The notes under the pieces: model-generated
Told to the model about the DNA's origin: nothing
The model's input: only the letters and a program-made list of their open reading frames with translations
Database searches by the model: none
Position numbers and translations under genes: made by a program
Assembly (NCBI GenBank): GCA_946902985.2
Contig: OX336397.1
Span: 155,055,890 to 155,119,889 of the forward strand
DNA from: Meconema thalassinum
Lineage: Eukaryota > Arthropoda > Insecta > Orthoptera > Tettigoniidae
Direction: 5' to 3'
Length of the DNA: 64,000 bases
Part shown: positions 34,096-44,505 of the stretch, piece by piece
Position numbering within the stretch: the first letter of the stretch is position 1
Layout: each line of letters begins with the position of its first letter

Positions 34096-34797
34096 GACTA
34101 CGACAAAAATGGGAGTTATGGGTCAATATGGCCCGGCGCCAGTCCTCGTGTGATATCTTTTCACGCCATTTCTCAAGGGTTAAGAGGGGCTGTACACCAC
34201 TCTGTGGGTCTGGACCGTGTTGGAGCTTGTTCGAACTTAAAATAATCGGTGTGCTCTATTTAGATCACAAAGCAACATACACTGAGCTATTGCCATTTGC
34301 GTTTATCGTCGATCTTTTGTTCGCTTGCCAACGCATTTCGTCGTTCTTTTGTTGACATTAGCTCGCCAGTTCACACCTCCAACAAAAATAACGATTGTGT
34401 CAAGGTTTTGCAGGCGTTTGTTGGCACGAAGCAGAGTGCGGAAGTGGTATGTCTTCTTTATGGTTTTTGGTGGTCGGATATTGTCTTTGATCACGCTAAA
34501 AGTCTCTGTTTTAGTTCACGATCCTACAATGTCATTGGTTACGATGTGTATTTCAATGTGATCCGGTAATTATTCATGGTCTGAGCTAAAAGGTAAATGG
34601 TCTGAGCTAAAAGGTAAATAAGGATGTAGGCTAAGCTTTATGACAGGGAAAGAAGATCCTTGAGCAAGTTTATCTTTTGACGCATGCATTCCTCGTGCTA
34701 TCTTGAGCTTCGTAATATGGACTGATTGCTGTAGCCTGTGACGTCACCAGGTCTCAATGGCAGGACATTTCCTTGTCAAGTCGTGTTTCTCGTCATG
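34096..34797. other. Unassigned sequence with small tandem repeat
   Basis: 'atggtctgagctaaaaggta' is duplicated at 34576-34617 (period 21). Several overlapping ORFs of 60-90 codons on both strands at 34128-34569 have no motif. Confidence 0.4.
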
Positions 34798-35308
34798 AAC
34801 TTGGTAGCATGCTAAGTTTCTATGCCCAAGGTTGCGGGTTCAAACCCGACCGAAGTCGTCGGATTTTTTTTAAGAGCGTTAAAAATCCCTCAGTATGCAT
34901 TCCATCGGAGGGGACGTAAAGCCGTCGGACCATGTCATAGATTTATGGCATGTAAAAGAACCTTCCACTAATTACATTTGTGTGAAACTAAATTAAAGGT
35001 TAGATTTGACGAACGCTCTTAGGTTACAACGTTAGTCGCCAAGAGCAGACTGCGGTGGCATCTAGTAACCATGTTCAGAACTAGTTGTTGGTGACGGTGG
35101 CGTTTGGTGGCAAAAGTAGGAACTACTTGAAAATCGAATGTCTGCAGTCCTTACTTGAATTAAAAACAGATAACACACACTAATACAGTCATCACAATTA
35201 ACACCGGTTATCAGACAGATTACACACACACACACACACACAAAGTACACGTGGCTACATGACCAAGTTGTCGCAGCTCTTAAACTGAGCCAAGTAACCA
35301 ACTCGGTC
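34798..35308 (+). mobile_element. SINE A copy 4, 5'-truncated head
   Basis: Begins within the tRNA-like head ('ttggtagcatgctaagtttc'), retains the B box 'cgggttcaaacccgacc' and runs to 'cttaaactgag'. A (CA)n tract occupies 35221-35243 near the 3' end. Confidence 0.8.
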
Positions 35309-35449
35309 ATGGACAAAGTTTCTTTACACTCAAGTCGCCATCGATTACTGCACCCAATCGATTTCTCAAACGTGTTTCCTTCAAACTTCAAATGTCCTCC
35401 TGTACTTACGATGGTTCGAACACTCAAAGCTACAGTTGAAATGCGGCTA

Positions 35450-35953
35450 GCGGCTTTGGTGGCGTAGTTAGTATGCTGAGCTTCTATGCCCAAGATCGCG
35501 GGTTCAAACCCGGCCAAAGTAGTCGTTTTATCAAAGCGATAAAAATCCCTCAGTATGCCTTCCATCGGAGGGGAAGTAAAGCCGGCGGGCCCATATCAGA
35601 TTTATGGCAATAAAAAGAACCTTCCACTAACTACACTTGTGGAGGCTAAAATTTGTAGGTTACTTTGATAACGCTATATCAGTTCCAATGTTCACCCCCG
35701 GTGCTGACTGAGATGGCATTTAGTAGCCACGCCCTCAGCTAGGTGTCGTGGACGGTAGCATTTGGTAGCAAAAGTAGGAACTACTTGAAAAAATTAATCG
35801 TCCTGAGTCCTTCTACCTGAATTACAAATAACCCACACTAACACAGTCATGACAATTAACACCGGTTATCAGACAGATTCTTCACACACCCAAAGTACAC
35901 GGGGCTACCTGACTATGTTGTCCGAGCTCTTAAACTGAGGAACCAACAAACCA
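35450..35953 (+). mobile_element. SINE A copy 5
   Basis: Full-length copy flanked by a perfect 12-bp target duplication GAAATGCGGCTA (35438-35449 and 35954-35965). Length about 504 bp, which fixes the family ends. Confidence 0.9.
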
Positions 35954-36209
35954 GAAATGCGGCTAATAGAAAGTAAGCCAGGTTGATCAATGAATACCCT
36001 GTTTAGGCGTAAGCTTTAGTAAATTGTTTAATCTTCTTCAACAGTCCGGAACAATATAAATCTTACTCTCACGCAAGTTATTTCTGGTTATATTTCACAC
36101 ATTGGAATGATGTTTGTGTTGACCAACTAAAAGCCATAATATTAATTGTTAATATGGCAATCTTTGTTTTCCTAATCGCGAAAATTTACACGAGATTAAT
36201 AAATACATT

Positions 36210-36252
36210 TGGATAACCAGTTTCGGTTTTGAGAGATCATCATCAGGTCCTA
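36210..36252 (-). ncRNA. Hammerhead-like motif, degenerate
   Basis: On the minus strand: AGGAC, CTGATGA (36246-36240), a poorly pairing interval, GAAAC, TG, GTT, ATCC. It is homologous to the motif at 58634-58676, but stem II has lost its pairing here, so this copy is unlikely to cleave. Confidence 0.3.
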
Positions 36253-36402
36253 TTAAATCTATGTCTACAAGTATGGGTGATAGTATGGTTCCTCAGTTTA
36301 GGGGCTGCGACAACGCGGTCATCTAGCCCCGTGTACTTTGGGTGTGTGTAGAATCTGTCTGATAACCGGTTTTAATTGTGATGGCTGTAATAGTATATTA
36401 TA

Positions 36403-36987
36403 CACCGGACGTTTGTTTTAGACGGGGGGCGTGGTGGCTCAGCGGTCTAGCTGTATGCCTCTCACCAAGGCGGTCCGGGTTCGATTCCCGGTCAATGCAT
36501 GTGAGATTTTCGAAGTGAAATGCCATGTCCTGTGGTTCGGATTCCACGTAAAAAGGAGGTCCCGTGGCTCATAATCACAAGATTCACGGTCACGTAAAAC
36601 TGCAATCTTCCTTTTTTGTTTTAGACGAGTGAAAAATCTTAATGGAAGCCTGGAGGCGAGTTACTACAGTGCCTGTGTTGTTGTCACCTGCCCCATGTGG
36701 TCCGATGATTGACAAAGCTATCTCACGCTACTGCTGAAGTACAGTCACTAGCAAATATAATGGCGTTCTCTTCGTAACTATGTAACGTGTACTTCCACGC
36801 CACACAATACTTTGATGAGGACTATACTATCTGCACGGTGGTGTCGTCACGTGCTCAAGTCTAGAATTCCATTATATCAGACCGGTGATGACAAATGTGA
36901 AGCGAGAGGGCTAGAGAGTGATTGTGTACAGGCTCACCCGCAAGCTTCAAGGTCAAGGATAATCGTCTAAAACAAACATCCGGCCTG
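36403..36987. mobile_element. Tc1/mariner-type MITE nested in SINE A
   Basis: The ends 'ccggacgtttgttttagacg' and its near-perfect inverted copy (36964-36983) lie just inside CA/TG terminal bases. TA flanks both sides (36401-36402 and 36988-36989). Without the SINE C insert the element is about 382 bp and has no coding sequence. Confidence 0.82.
36424..36617 (+). mobile_element. SINE C nested in MITE
   Basis: tRNA-like head 'gtggtggctcagcggtctag', B box 'ccgggttcgattcccggtc', and a 3' part shared with 17685-17800, ending in a T run. It is bracketed by the 9-bp duplication GTTTTAGAC (36415-36423 and 36618-36626). Confidence 0.85.
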
Positions 36988-37379
36988 TATCTGTTTTGAA
37001 TTCAAGTAAGGACTGCATACATTGAATTTTCAAGTAGTTCCGATCTTTGCTACCAAACGCCACCGTCAACGACTAACTAGTTCTGCAATTTGTTACTAGA
37101 TGCCAGCACAGTCGGCTCCTGGCGACGAACATTGGAACCTAAGAGAGTTTGTCAACTCTAACCTATAATTTAGCTTCACACAAGTGTAATTAGTGGGAGG
37201 TTATTTATCATGCCATATATCTATGACATGGGACCGCCCCCTCCGAAGGAAGGCATACTGAGGGATTTTTAACGCTCTTAAAAATCCGATAACTTTGGCC
37301 GTGTTTGAACCCGCGAACTTGGATATAGAAGCTCAGCATGCTATCAACTACGTCACCAAAGCCGCCTGGTGATAGTATG

Positions 37380-38998
37380 TACAATACAAAGGCTTATCTG
37401 CAGTAGTAATTAAACTAGCGCTACTCAAGTTGGAGTGGACTGTGAACTTGGCTGAACTGTTGCTAAGTGGAAAGGGGTGAGTGGTTAGCAGCCCAACTGG
37501 GAAAAGGGGGATTAGGATTCGGGCACACAGTGAAATTTAAATAGAGCGATGAGGAAGAGACCAAATATTGATAACCAAGGTTCGATACATTTATTTGATT
37601 TGTGAAGCAATAACAAACATTTTCATTTAGAAGAATAATTGAAAGAAGATAATAAAAAATGCAATGTTTCTCCAGGAAACTCAGAATAAATAGGAATTAC
37701 AATAAAAATGCATAAAAAGGCCATATAAAAGGCGATTAAAAAAGTATTTTCAAGAAAAATATCTAAAAACAAGCAAGAAGCAAGAAAAAAGGCTTAGCCT
37801 TGAAGAATGTATAAACCAAGTGAAGGAAGTTCACGTTACCAATAATTCGATACTTTTATACTTAGTATTTGGCCCGCAGGAAGCGGGTTGTGATCCAAAC
37901 AAAGGCTTCCTCTAAGATGCCTCGGCATGCCTTCCGAGAAAGATGGATGGTGGCTCCATTGGCGAATTGTACCCCGCAGGAACAGACCTCTTGGTAATGA
38001 TCTGTCTGGCGGATTACAAGCAGTTATAGTTTCTCATCGCCGAGTTGTAGTGAGCTAGCGGGCTGACTTAGTTGCTGAGGTGAAGGTCGTTGACTCATGC
38101 CTCGCCTAGCATGACAGAGTCCGAGCGATGAAGCATGCCGCCTGGCAAGGTTCCAGCCACACAATGTTTACTAACAGGGCCTTCCCAAGAAGGGCCTTGT
38201 TGTGGAACGGCAGGCAGCCGTGGTCAGACTGGTTCAAGCAGGTAGATGTAGACAGGGCCGCAGGACGGCGAAGCGGAGAATTTATAGTGGAAATGACGAC
38301 AGCGCGCCGAACAATCCAGAATGAAGGAGGGGCGTCAAACAGCCAATCAGCGCACAGCCCCAAGCACATTGCGAAGGTTGCCGCTGAGATGAGCACAGTA
38401 CCTCATGAAAAAGTGTGACAGTATGGTGCGTCTAGAAAGACACTTCAGAAAAAGGTGAGTTGACAAGAATAATAAAGAACAACAATTCAAATGAAACGTA
38501 AGTTAAGTAAATAATCAGAACACCGCGTTCATACTGCAATTATAACGGAAAAAATAATGGGGCAGAAATTGAACGAGTGTTTCAAACCGTGCGGGAAACA
38601 TAGCCTACAAAAAAAAAACATTCGCAAAAGCGAACACTAAGCAATGTGATAGATCTTGCGCCAATCATACTTAGTATTTGCCTGGAGGGAATGTGGTAAA
38701 AACCCCTGTCAGGATAGCGCCGGGATTCGCACCTCCACTCTCCGAACTTGCTGCGCCTCCCAGTCCGGGAAGAGGAAGTCAGGAACTCCTGACAATATTT
38801 TGAACTAACCACTAATAATGAAGAGGAATAAATACCATCACAAATAAAAGCACAGGTTCAACGAGGAATATTGATTCTAGTTGTTGATGTTGGCTTGTTT
38901 GATCTGAGCCGTTGCTGGGTTCTTGCTAACACACACATCACTATCATATCGGAATGGTATGTTCCATTGTACTTGTTACAACTTATGACCACCGTGAA
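37380..38998. other. Unassigned sequence
   Basis: 1.6 kb with no recognised gene. The 96-codon ORFs on opposite strands at 38106-38418 overlap and have no motif. 'acttagtatttg' occurs at 37860 and 38669, followed by dissimilar sequence. Confidence 0.35.
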
Positions 38999-39735
38999 TG
39001 AATGGAGGAACGAAGGAAGAAAGGAAAGAAGGAAGAAAGGAAGAAGGGGGAGGCAAGGAAGACACATAGGAAGGAGGCAAGGAAGACACAAAGGAAGGAG
39101 GCAAGGAAGACACAAAGGAAGGAGGGAAGGAAGAAACATAGGAAGGAGGGAAGGAAGACACAATGGAAGGAGGCAAGGAAGGCACAATGGAAGGAGGGAA
39201 GGAAGACACAAAGGAAGGAGTCAAGGAAGACACACAGGAAGGAGGCAAGGAAGACACAAAAAATGAGGGAAGGAAGACACAAAGGAAGGAGGGAAGGAAG
39301 ACACAAAGGAAGGAGGGAAGGAAGACAAAAAGGAAGGAGGCAAGAAAGACACAAAGGAAGGAGGCAAGGAAGATACAATGGAAGGAGGGAAGGAAGACAC
39401 AATGGAAGGAGGGAAGGAAGACACAAAGGAAGGAGGGAAGGAAGACACAAAGGAAGGAGGATAGGAAGACACAAAGGAAGGAGGATAGGAAGACACAAAG
39501 GAAGGAGGGAAGGAAGACACAAAGTAAGGAGGGGAGGAAGACACAAAGGAAGGAGGGGAGGAAGACACAAAGGAAGGAGGGAAGGAAGACGCAAAGGAAG
39601 GAGGGAAGGAAGACACAAAGGAAGGAGGGAAGGAAGACACAAAGGAAGGAGGGGAGGAAGACACAAAGGAAGGAGGGGAGGAAGACACAAAGGAAGGAGG
39701 GAAGGAAGACACAAAGGAAGGAGGGAAGGAAGGAT
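38999..39735 (+). repeat. 24-bp purine-rich minisatellite
   Basis: About 30 tandem copies of a 24-bp unit are seen (consensus 'aaggaaggagggaaggaaga' plus 'caca'), flanked by shorter GGAA-type units. The plus strand is almost all purine. Every frame on both strands remains open because 24 is divisible by 3, giving RKEGRKTQ-type and LPSLLPLC-type ORFs up to 276 codons. These are not credible genes. Confidence 0.95.
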
Positions 39736-40480
39736 CTTTAGTATAACAGAGCTTGTCAGGACCGACGTTGAGATTCGAACCCGAGTGCCCTGCTGTGCGT
39801 AAAGCTCTGGCAAATGTCACTCAGATTTAGCGTGGTGGAAGTGCTCGGCGCTTCCGCCCAGGGAACAAGAGAATCCCGTCTGTAGTTACATACTCAAGTC
39901 ATACTTCTAAATTATTCTGTATTCTTCAGCGACCATTCTTTGTTTGCTTACAGCTGCAGCTAACCCAATGGACGAGTGGGATCGAACCCGGTCCTGGAGT
40001 ATTCCCAGCACCAACTTCTTTTGTTGACAAGAACGAGAAAACTGGCGGGAAATAAATAAAGTTGGGAAATGGTTGAGATAATATTTCAGGCATCCATTTT
40101 GTTACTTTGGGTAATTGAACATCTGGGTTGCTCCCTCGTGACATCACACCACATTCCTCCATGTTTAGGAAATCAACTGTTTCCGCTGCCGAGCTCCCAA
40201 ATGAACTCGCAATTAAGGGGAACATTCCTTGGAACCACAAACCTGCGTCAAGAGACAGACACGACTCCCACTGAGGCTTGCTTACATACGGTAACGACGC
40301 GACCTTTAAAGGTTCACCCAGCGACAGCTTAAAAGACGCACGGACGGCAGGTCCCAGACGCAATTCAAAAAATCCGAGGTGAACAGCGAAACTACAAACA
40401 CATAAATGTACGGTATATTGGCTTTCACGGCCGGTGAATTAAAACTCAGTTTTACTGAGTTTTACATAAATGTACTCTTC
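39736..40480. other. Unassigned sequence with tRNA-like fragments
   Basis: On the minus strand 'cactcgggttcgaatctcaa' (39768-39787) and 'ccgggttcgatcccac' (39978-39993) resemble B boxes. They may mark old SINE heads, but no copies exist elsewhere in the window. The 145-codon ORF at 39926-40363 has no motif. Confidence 0.35.
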
Positions 40481-41030
40481 TCTGAAGTCTTAACTCGACA
40501 CGACTCGACAGTTTGATGCTGCCCGAAGCTGGGGTGATAGGCTCGCTCGCTAGCTCATAAATTCGTTCCGAAGCTAGTAGCCTAATTTAAAATTTCCACT
40601 GAATGGAGATTGTTGGAGGAAATGAAAACGTAAAATCACTTATAGTGGGCGATGTATTAAAGATAGAGATATGCTGTAGCGGACCTTTTTTGTAGAACTT
40701 TTCATGCTGGACAATTCTTACACTCATAGCATATAGATATTTTTAACGGTTTACCCAGCGTAAGCTTAAAAGGCGCATGGACAGCAGGTTTTCCTTGGAT
40801 TCGATTCACTGAAATCGTTACTGCTCGGCTTCCTTGGTCATAAATGAATGTTTTTCTAAGAAACCTTCCCTCAGAAATCCTTTACAGAATGGTGAAAACC
40901 GCATCAAAATCCATACAGTGGTTCTCGAGATTACCCGTTACATCCAAGAATCGGGGACTAGACTATGTAGAGACTAAACTTGGTTTACACATTGCCAATT
41001 CAATTTGTTTTTCCATATTACAATACTAGA
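40481..41030 (+). repeat. Dispersed repeat F, copy 2
   Basis: Aligned by eye with copies at 18975, 58855 (inverted) and 60540. It includes 'ggagattgttgg', 'gagatatgctg' and 'gaaaccgcatcaaaatccat'-type blocks. The first 100 bp ('actcgacagtttg...gctcgctagctc') matches the inverted end at 59090-59185. Confidence 0.6.
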
Positions 41031-41339
41031 TTCCACTGTTGCGTTCAAATCGAGAAAATTATAGAAGTGGGGAAAGTAGATGAACTGTTTTATACAAAAG
41101 AATTGATGCGTTGAAACTGTTAACAGTCTACTTCCACCCTCTTCCAAGGGTTCTCTTGCGAAGGACCCACATCTCGTCCAGGGAATGTCTTTTAGCTCCC
41201 AACAACGAACAGTTCAATGCCAGGAATCTTTCCATAAATGTGGCAACGTTTACTTTTTGACTTCATCCTATATCCGAGAAGAGAAGGTCTGCCGTAGAAA
41301 GTAGCATGTTGGCAGCGCTGACTTGCGTCTAGCTACGAA
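41031..41339. other. Unassigned sequence
   Basis: No gene or repeat recognised. Confidence 0.35.
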
Positions 41340-42090
41340 GATGTCAGTGGGGCTTCGGGGCCCTTCGCCTGCGATCGGCAAACCTCGACTTAGCTCGGAT
41401 TTTCTCTACATTGTCAGCTAAACACGTGCTACTGAGCTATGCTAGAGGATGCAATAAATCTGAAGTTCTGTTCTTTGAAGTATTTCAAGTTATTCGTGCT
41501 ACAGAACTGCTTTGAAATTCTTCTATGATTAAATTGTTTGGTAAAATTGTTTAGTTAACGAACTACTGTGTTGATTGATGTAATGGAAAATTATTATTAT
41601 TATTCGTATCTTTACAGAATATTATGAATAGTTTTAATGTACATATATAATATAGTGCGCTAAACCTACAATAAAGTATCTGAGTTTCGTTAAGCCTAAG
41701 CCTGATTGGAAGGAGTGAGATGATATAAAAACTTCATTAATATAAACAACTCATATGCAAAGCACACCAAGGACTCACTTTGGCGCAAAAATGTTATCCA
41801 TGACTTGTCTTATGAACACTACTGTTAAATTTGTAATTCTTCTGTGATTTAAATGTTTAGGTAACTAACTACCGTGTGATGTAATGGAAAATTATTATTA
41901 GCCTATTCATGTCCTTTTAGAATGTTATGAATGTAGTTTTAATGTAGTGTGCTAAACCTACAATAAAATATCCAAGCTCAGTGCACAATTCCACAGCCTG
42001 CTGTGTATCTGCACGCTGAGCGCTGCGAGTACAGAGCTAACGCGAGGATTGCCGATAGCAGGCGGAGGGCTCCGAAGCCCCGCTGACATC
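41340..42090. mobile_element. Foldback element with 58-bp arms
   Basis: 'gatgtcagtggggcttcggg' (41340 onward) is inverted at 42033-42090, with about 48 of 58 positions matching by eye. Inside are two direct copies of a ~110-bp block ('gatgtaatggaaaattatta', then 'gctaaacctacaataaa') at about 41577-41683 and 41878-41975. There is no coding sequence. Target duplication not resolved. Confidence 0.6.
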
Positions 42091-43003
42091 TCATCTCGTT
42101 CAAGGAGGAATAAGGAGACGCCCTGTCAGAGCTATAGCATGCGGAGAGTTGAAGCACTGATCACGCGCACGGTACCGTAGATTTGTTTATTAGTGGGATT
42201 TAAGTACTGTATGATTATTAGTAAAAGATTCGGGTGCAGGAATAGTACGAAGTTGTAAGGTATATGACGATGGAAATCAAGGAATATATGTTGATCTTTG
42301 CTGGCTAGCGTGAAGTGTGCGGCAGTCATACTACTTTTCGTCGCACTCGAAAAACACGCGAATTGCCGTAAAACGTCAAATTTTACAACATAAACTAGAA
42401 CAATACACCGATCTAAAATATAGTATTATATTGCGCGATGTTTTAAGAAATAGGCCAGTTCAGTTCCGGTAACAAAATAAACACGCTAAAATATGCAAAT
42501 AATGGCATATCAATCCTCTAACACACGAGCAATAAATCTAGAGCTCAAGCCACGTTAAAAATAGATTGGGGTAATTAGATTACAGTAATACTGTACCGTT
42601 CATTAATAAATTGAAAAGCAGAAACTATTTCCAGTAAGAAACGAAGGAAAATATCCGTAATTAATTCCTAGCAATCGAAATACTTATATTGGTGGACATA
42701 TATGTCACTATTTGAACGTTTAACGAATGACGCTAGAACAGTACCGTAAGGTGGCTACTCTAAGGATGAAAATTTAACACAATAAATGGCAAATAAGTGC
42801 ATTTACTTGTGAAATGACATTACTTTTGGCAGGTGGGAATTCTGTTTGTGCAATAATATGCCTCACACGTCGACATTCCGACCCACACGCGAAATATCAA
42901 CACTTTTTAGAACGTATGTCATGCCATCCCTTGCTATTCTTATGAACCTAACGCAATGTTTTGAGCATATGATGAGCATATGTCTTGTGGCTTTACTTCC
43001 TGG
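42091..43003. other. Unassigned AT-rich sequence
   Basis: No gene, repeat family or significant ORF recognised. Confidence 0.35.
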
Positions 43004-43322
43004 CCATGCCGACAGTAGTGGCTACGCTGGCTAAAGCGCAGCGTTAGGCCATGGGGCCAACCTTTCTGCTGACTCAGTAAACGCGTGGGTTCGAGCCCCA
43101 CCGTCGGCCGTCCTCGAAATGGTTTTCCGTGGTTTCCCGATTTTCAACACAGGGCAAATGCTGGGACGGTACCTTCTGATAGCCCACGGCCGCTTTCTTC
43201 CACATCCTTGCCCAATTTCATTCATCTTCATCCATTCCATCTCTCATCCCGACGCGCAGGTCGCCCACGCCGTCGACTAGAAAGACCTGCACTCAGCCTC
43301 TCAAGAGGCCACACGAAAAAAA
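43004..43322 (+). mobile_element. SINE D copy 3
   Basis: The most complete copy: 'ccgacagtagtggctacgct' head, B box 'gtgggttcgagccccaccg', 'aaatgctgggacggtacc' core and a terminal A9 run. Confidence 0.82.
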
Positions 43323-43530
43323 AACTTCCTGGCCGTTAGGGCCACTCATTACTCATTGATCTCGTTAGCTAGACGCAAGTGGCAGCGCTGTGATGATGTG
43401 GATCGCACGTAGCTACTGTGAAGTGTCGTTTGAGCGATGAGCCGTGTTTCAGTTCCTGACACTGAAGAGACAAATTACAGAAATGCCTGTCAGTTCCACC
43501 GACTGTTGGCGGTGACGATTGCTTCGCACT

Positions 43531-44375
43531 TCATCATCATCCTCATCACTGGCACGGCAGCCCTCTGTGGGCCTTGGCCTTCTGAAGAAGTTTTCCCCAT
43601 TCTTTCCTGTTAAGTGCTGAGCTCCTCCAAGTCTTGATTCCAATCGTCTTTACATCCTCTCTCACTCCATCTTCCCACCTTAGCTTTGGTCTTCTGACTT
43701 TCCTGGTTCCTTCTGGCATCGCATTCAATATCCTCTTGATCATTCTGTCATTAGCACGCATCACATGTCCTGCCCACTCCAACCTTCTGATCTTTATACA
43801 TTTTACAATATCTGGTTCATTATATAAATCATAAGAGTTCATGGTTATATCTTCTTCTCCATTCACCGTTTTCCTCCACTGGCCCAAAAATTTGCCTCAA
43901 AATCTTTCTTTCAAAAATACCAAGTTGTCTTTCATTAGATTTTGAGAGTGTCCAGGTCTCAGCACCATATGTTAACACAGGCTTTACTAAAACTTTATAC
44001 ATTTGGACTTTAGTTTTCCTGAACAACAGCTTGGACTTCAGATGCTTTCTGAGGCCAGGATAACACTTGTTAGCAGACAGTATACGCTTCTGGATTTCAG
44101 AGCTAACATTGTTCTTGGAATTAACTTCTGATCCAAAATAGGTAAAGCTACGCACAACATCAAACTTATAAGAATCAATTTCTATGCATGTGGAGTCACT
44201 AGGGTATTCTTTCTTGGTTACGGGCATATACTTAGTTTTCTCTTCATTTATCTGTAGATTCATCTTTCTTGCTGCTTTTTCAAAGCTAGTGAAAGCTTCT
44301 CTCATTGCTCTTGGTGTTCTTGCAATTATATCGATATCATCTGCGTATGCCAAAATTTGAACAGAAACAGTTTAT
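43531..44375 (-). pseudogene. Non-LTR retrotransposon reverse transcriptase, 3' fragment
   Basis: This minus-strand fragment begins at the RT catalytic motif, 'ILAYADDIDIIARTPRAM', and continues with thumb and C-terminal segments 'LQINEEKTKYMPV', 'SFTYFGSEVN' and 'VLTYGAETWTLSKSN'. At about 43839 an extra T shifts the frame. The rest is read as 'DLYNEPDIVKCIKIRRLEW' and 'AGHVMRANDRM'. It ends in a GATGATGAT-type tail near 43531, the usual form for RTE-like LINEs. The element is severely 5' truncated: the endonuclease and the first RT motifs are absent. It is a dead LINE copy. Clade assignment is tentative. Confidence 0.88.
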
Positions 44376-44505
44376 CTCACTAGATGAATTTTGAAACAAT
44401 CATCAAAGATATTTACCCAGGCTAACTACTGCATGTTTCTCTTGTTTACGCACTGCAACAAAAATGCTAATGGCAACAAAAATGCTAATGGAAGGTCTCC
44501 AAATA

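Larger units (their letters stand above)
36288..37367 (-). mobile_element. SINE A copy 6, carrying two nested insertions
   Basis: The SINE lies at 36288-36402 and 36988-37367, with the 12-bp target duplication GGTGATAGTATG at 36276-36287 and 37368-37379. A TIR element occupies 36403-36987, and SINE C lies within that. Confidence 0.88.

Noticed and set aside
34128..34569. Cluster of ORFs of 60-90 codons on both strands
   Set aside because: Mutually overlapping, without recognisable domains, in sequence between SINE insertions.
38106..38418. Two overlapping 96-codon ORFs
   Set aside because: Opposite strands, no motif, no homologous copy in the window and no convincing start or splice context.
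38983..39813. Several 190-276-codon ORFs on both strands
   Set aside because: They are translations of a 24-bp tandem repeat whose period is divisible by three.
39926..40363. 145-codon minus-strand ORF
   Set aside because: No known motif, includes a tRNA-like B-box segment, and is probably an ORF across old SINE-like sequence.
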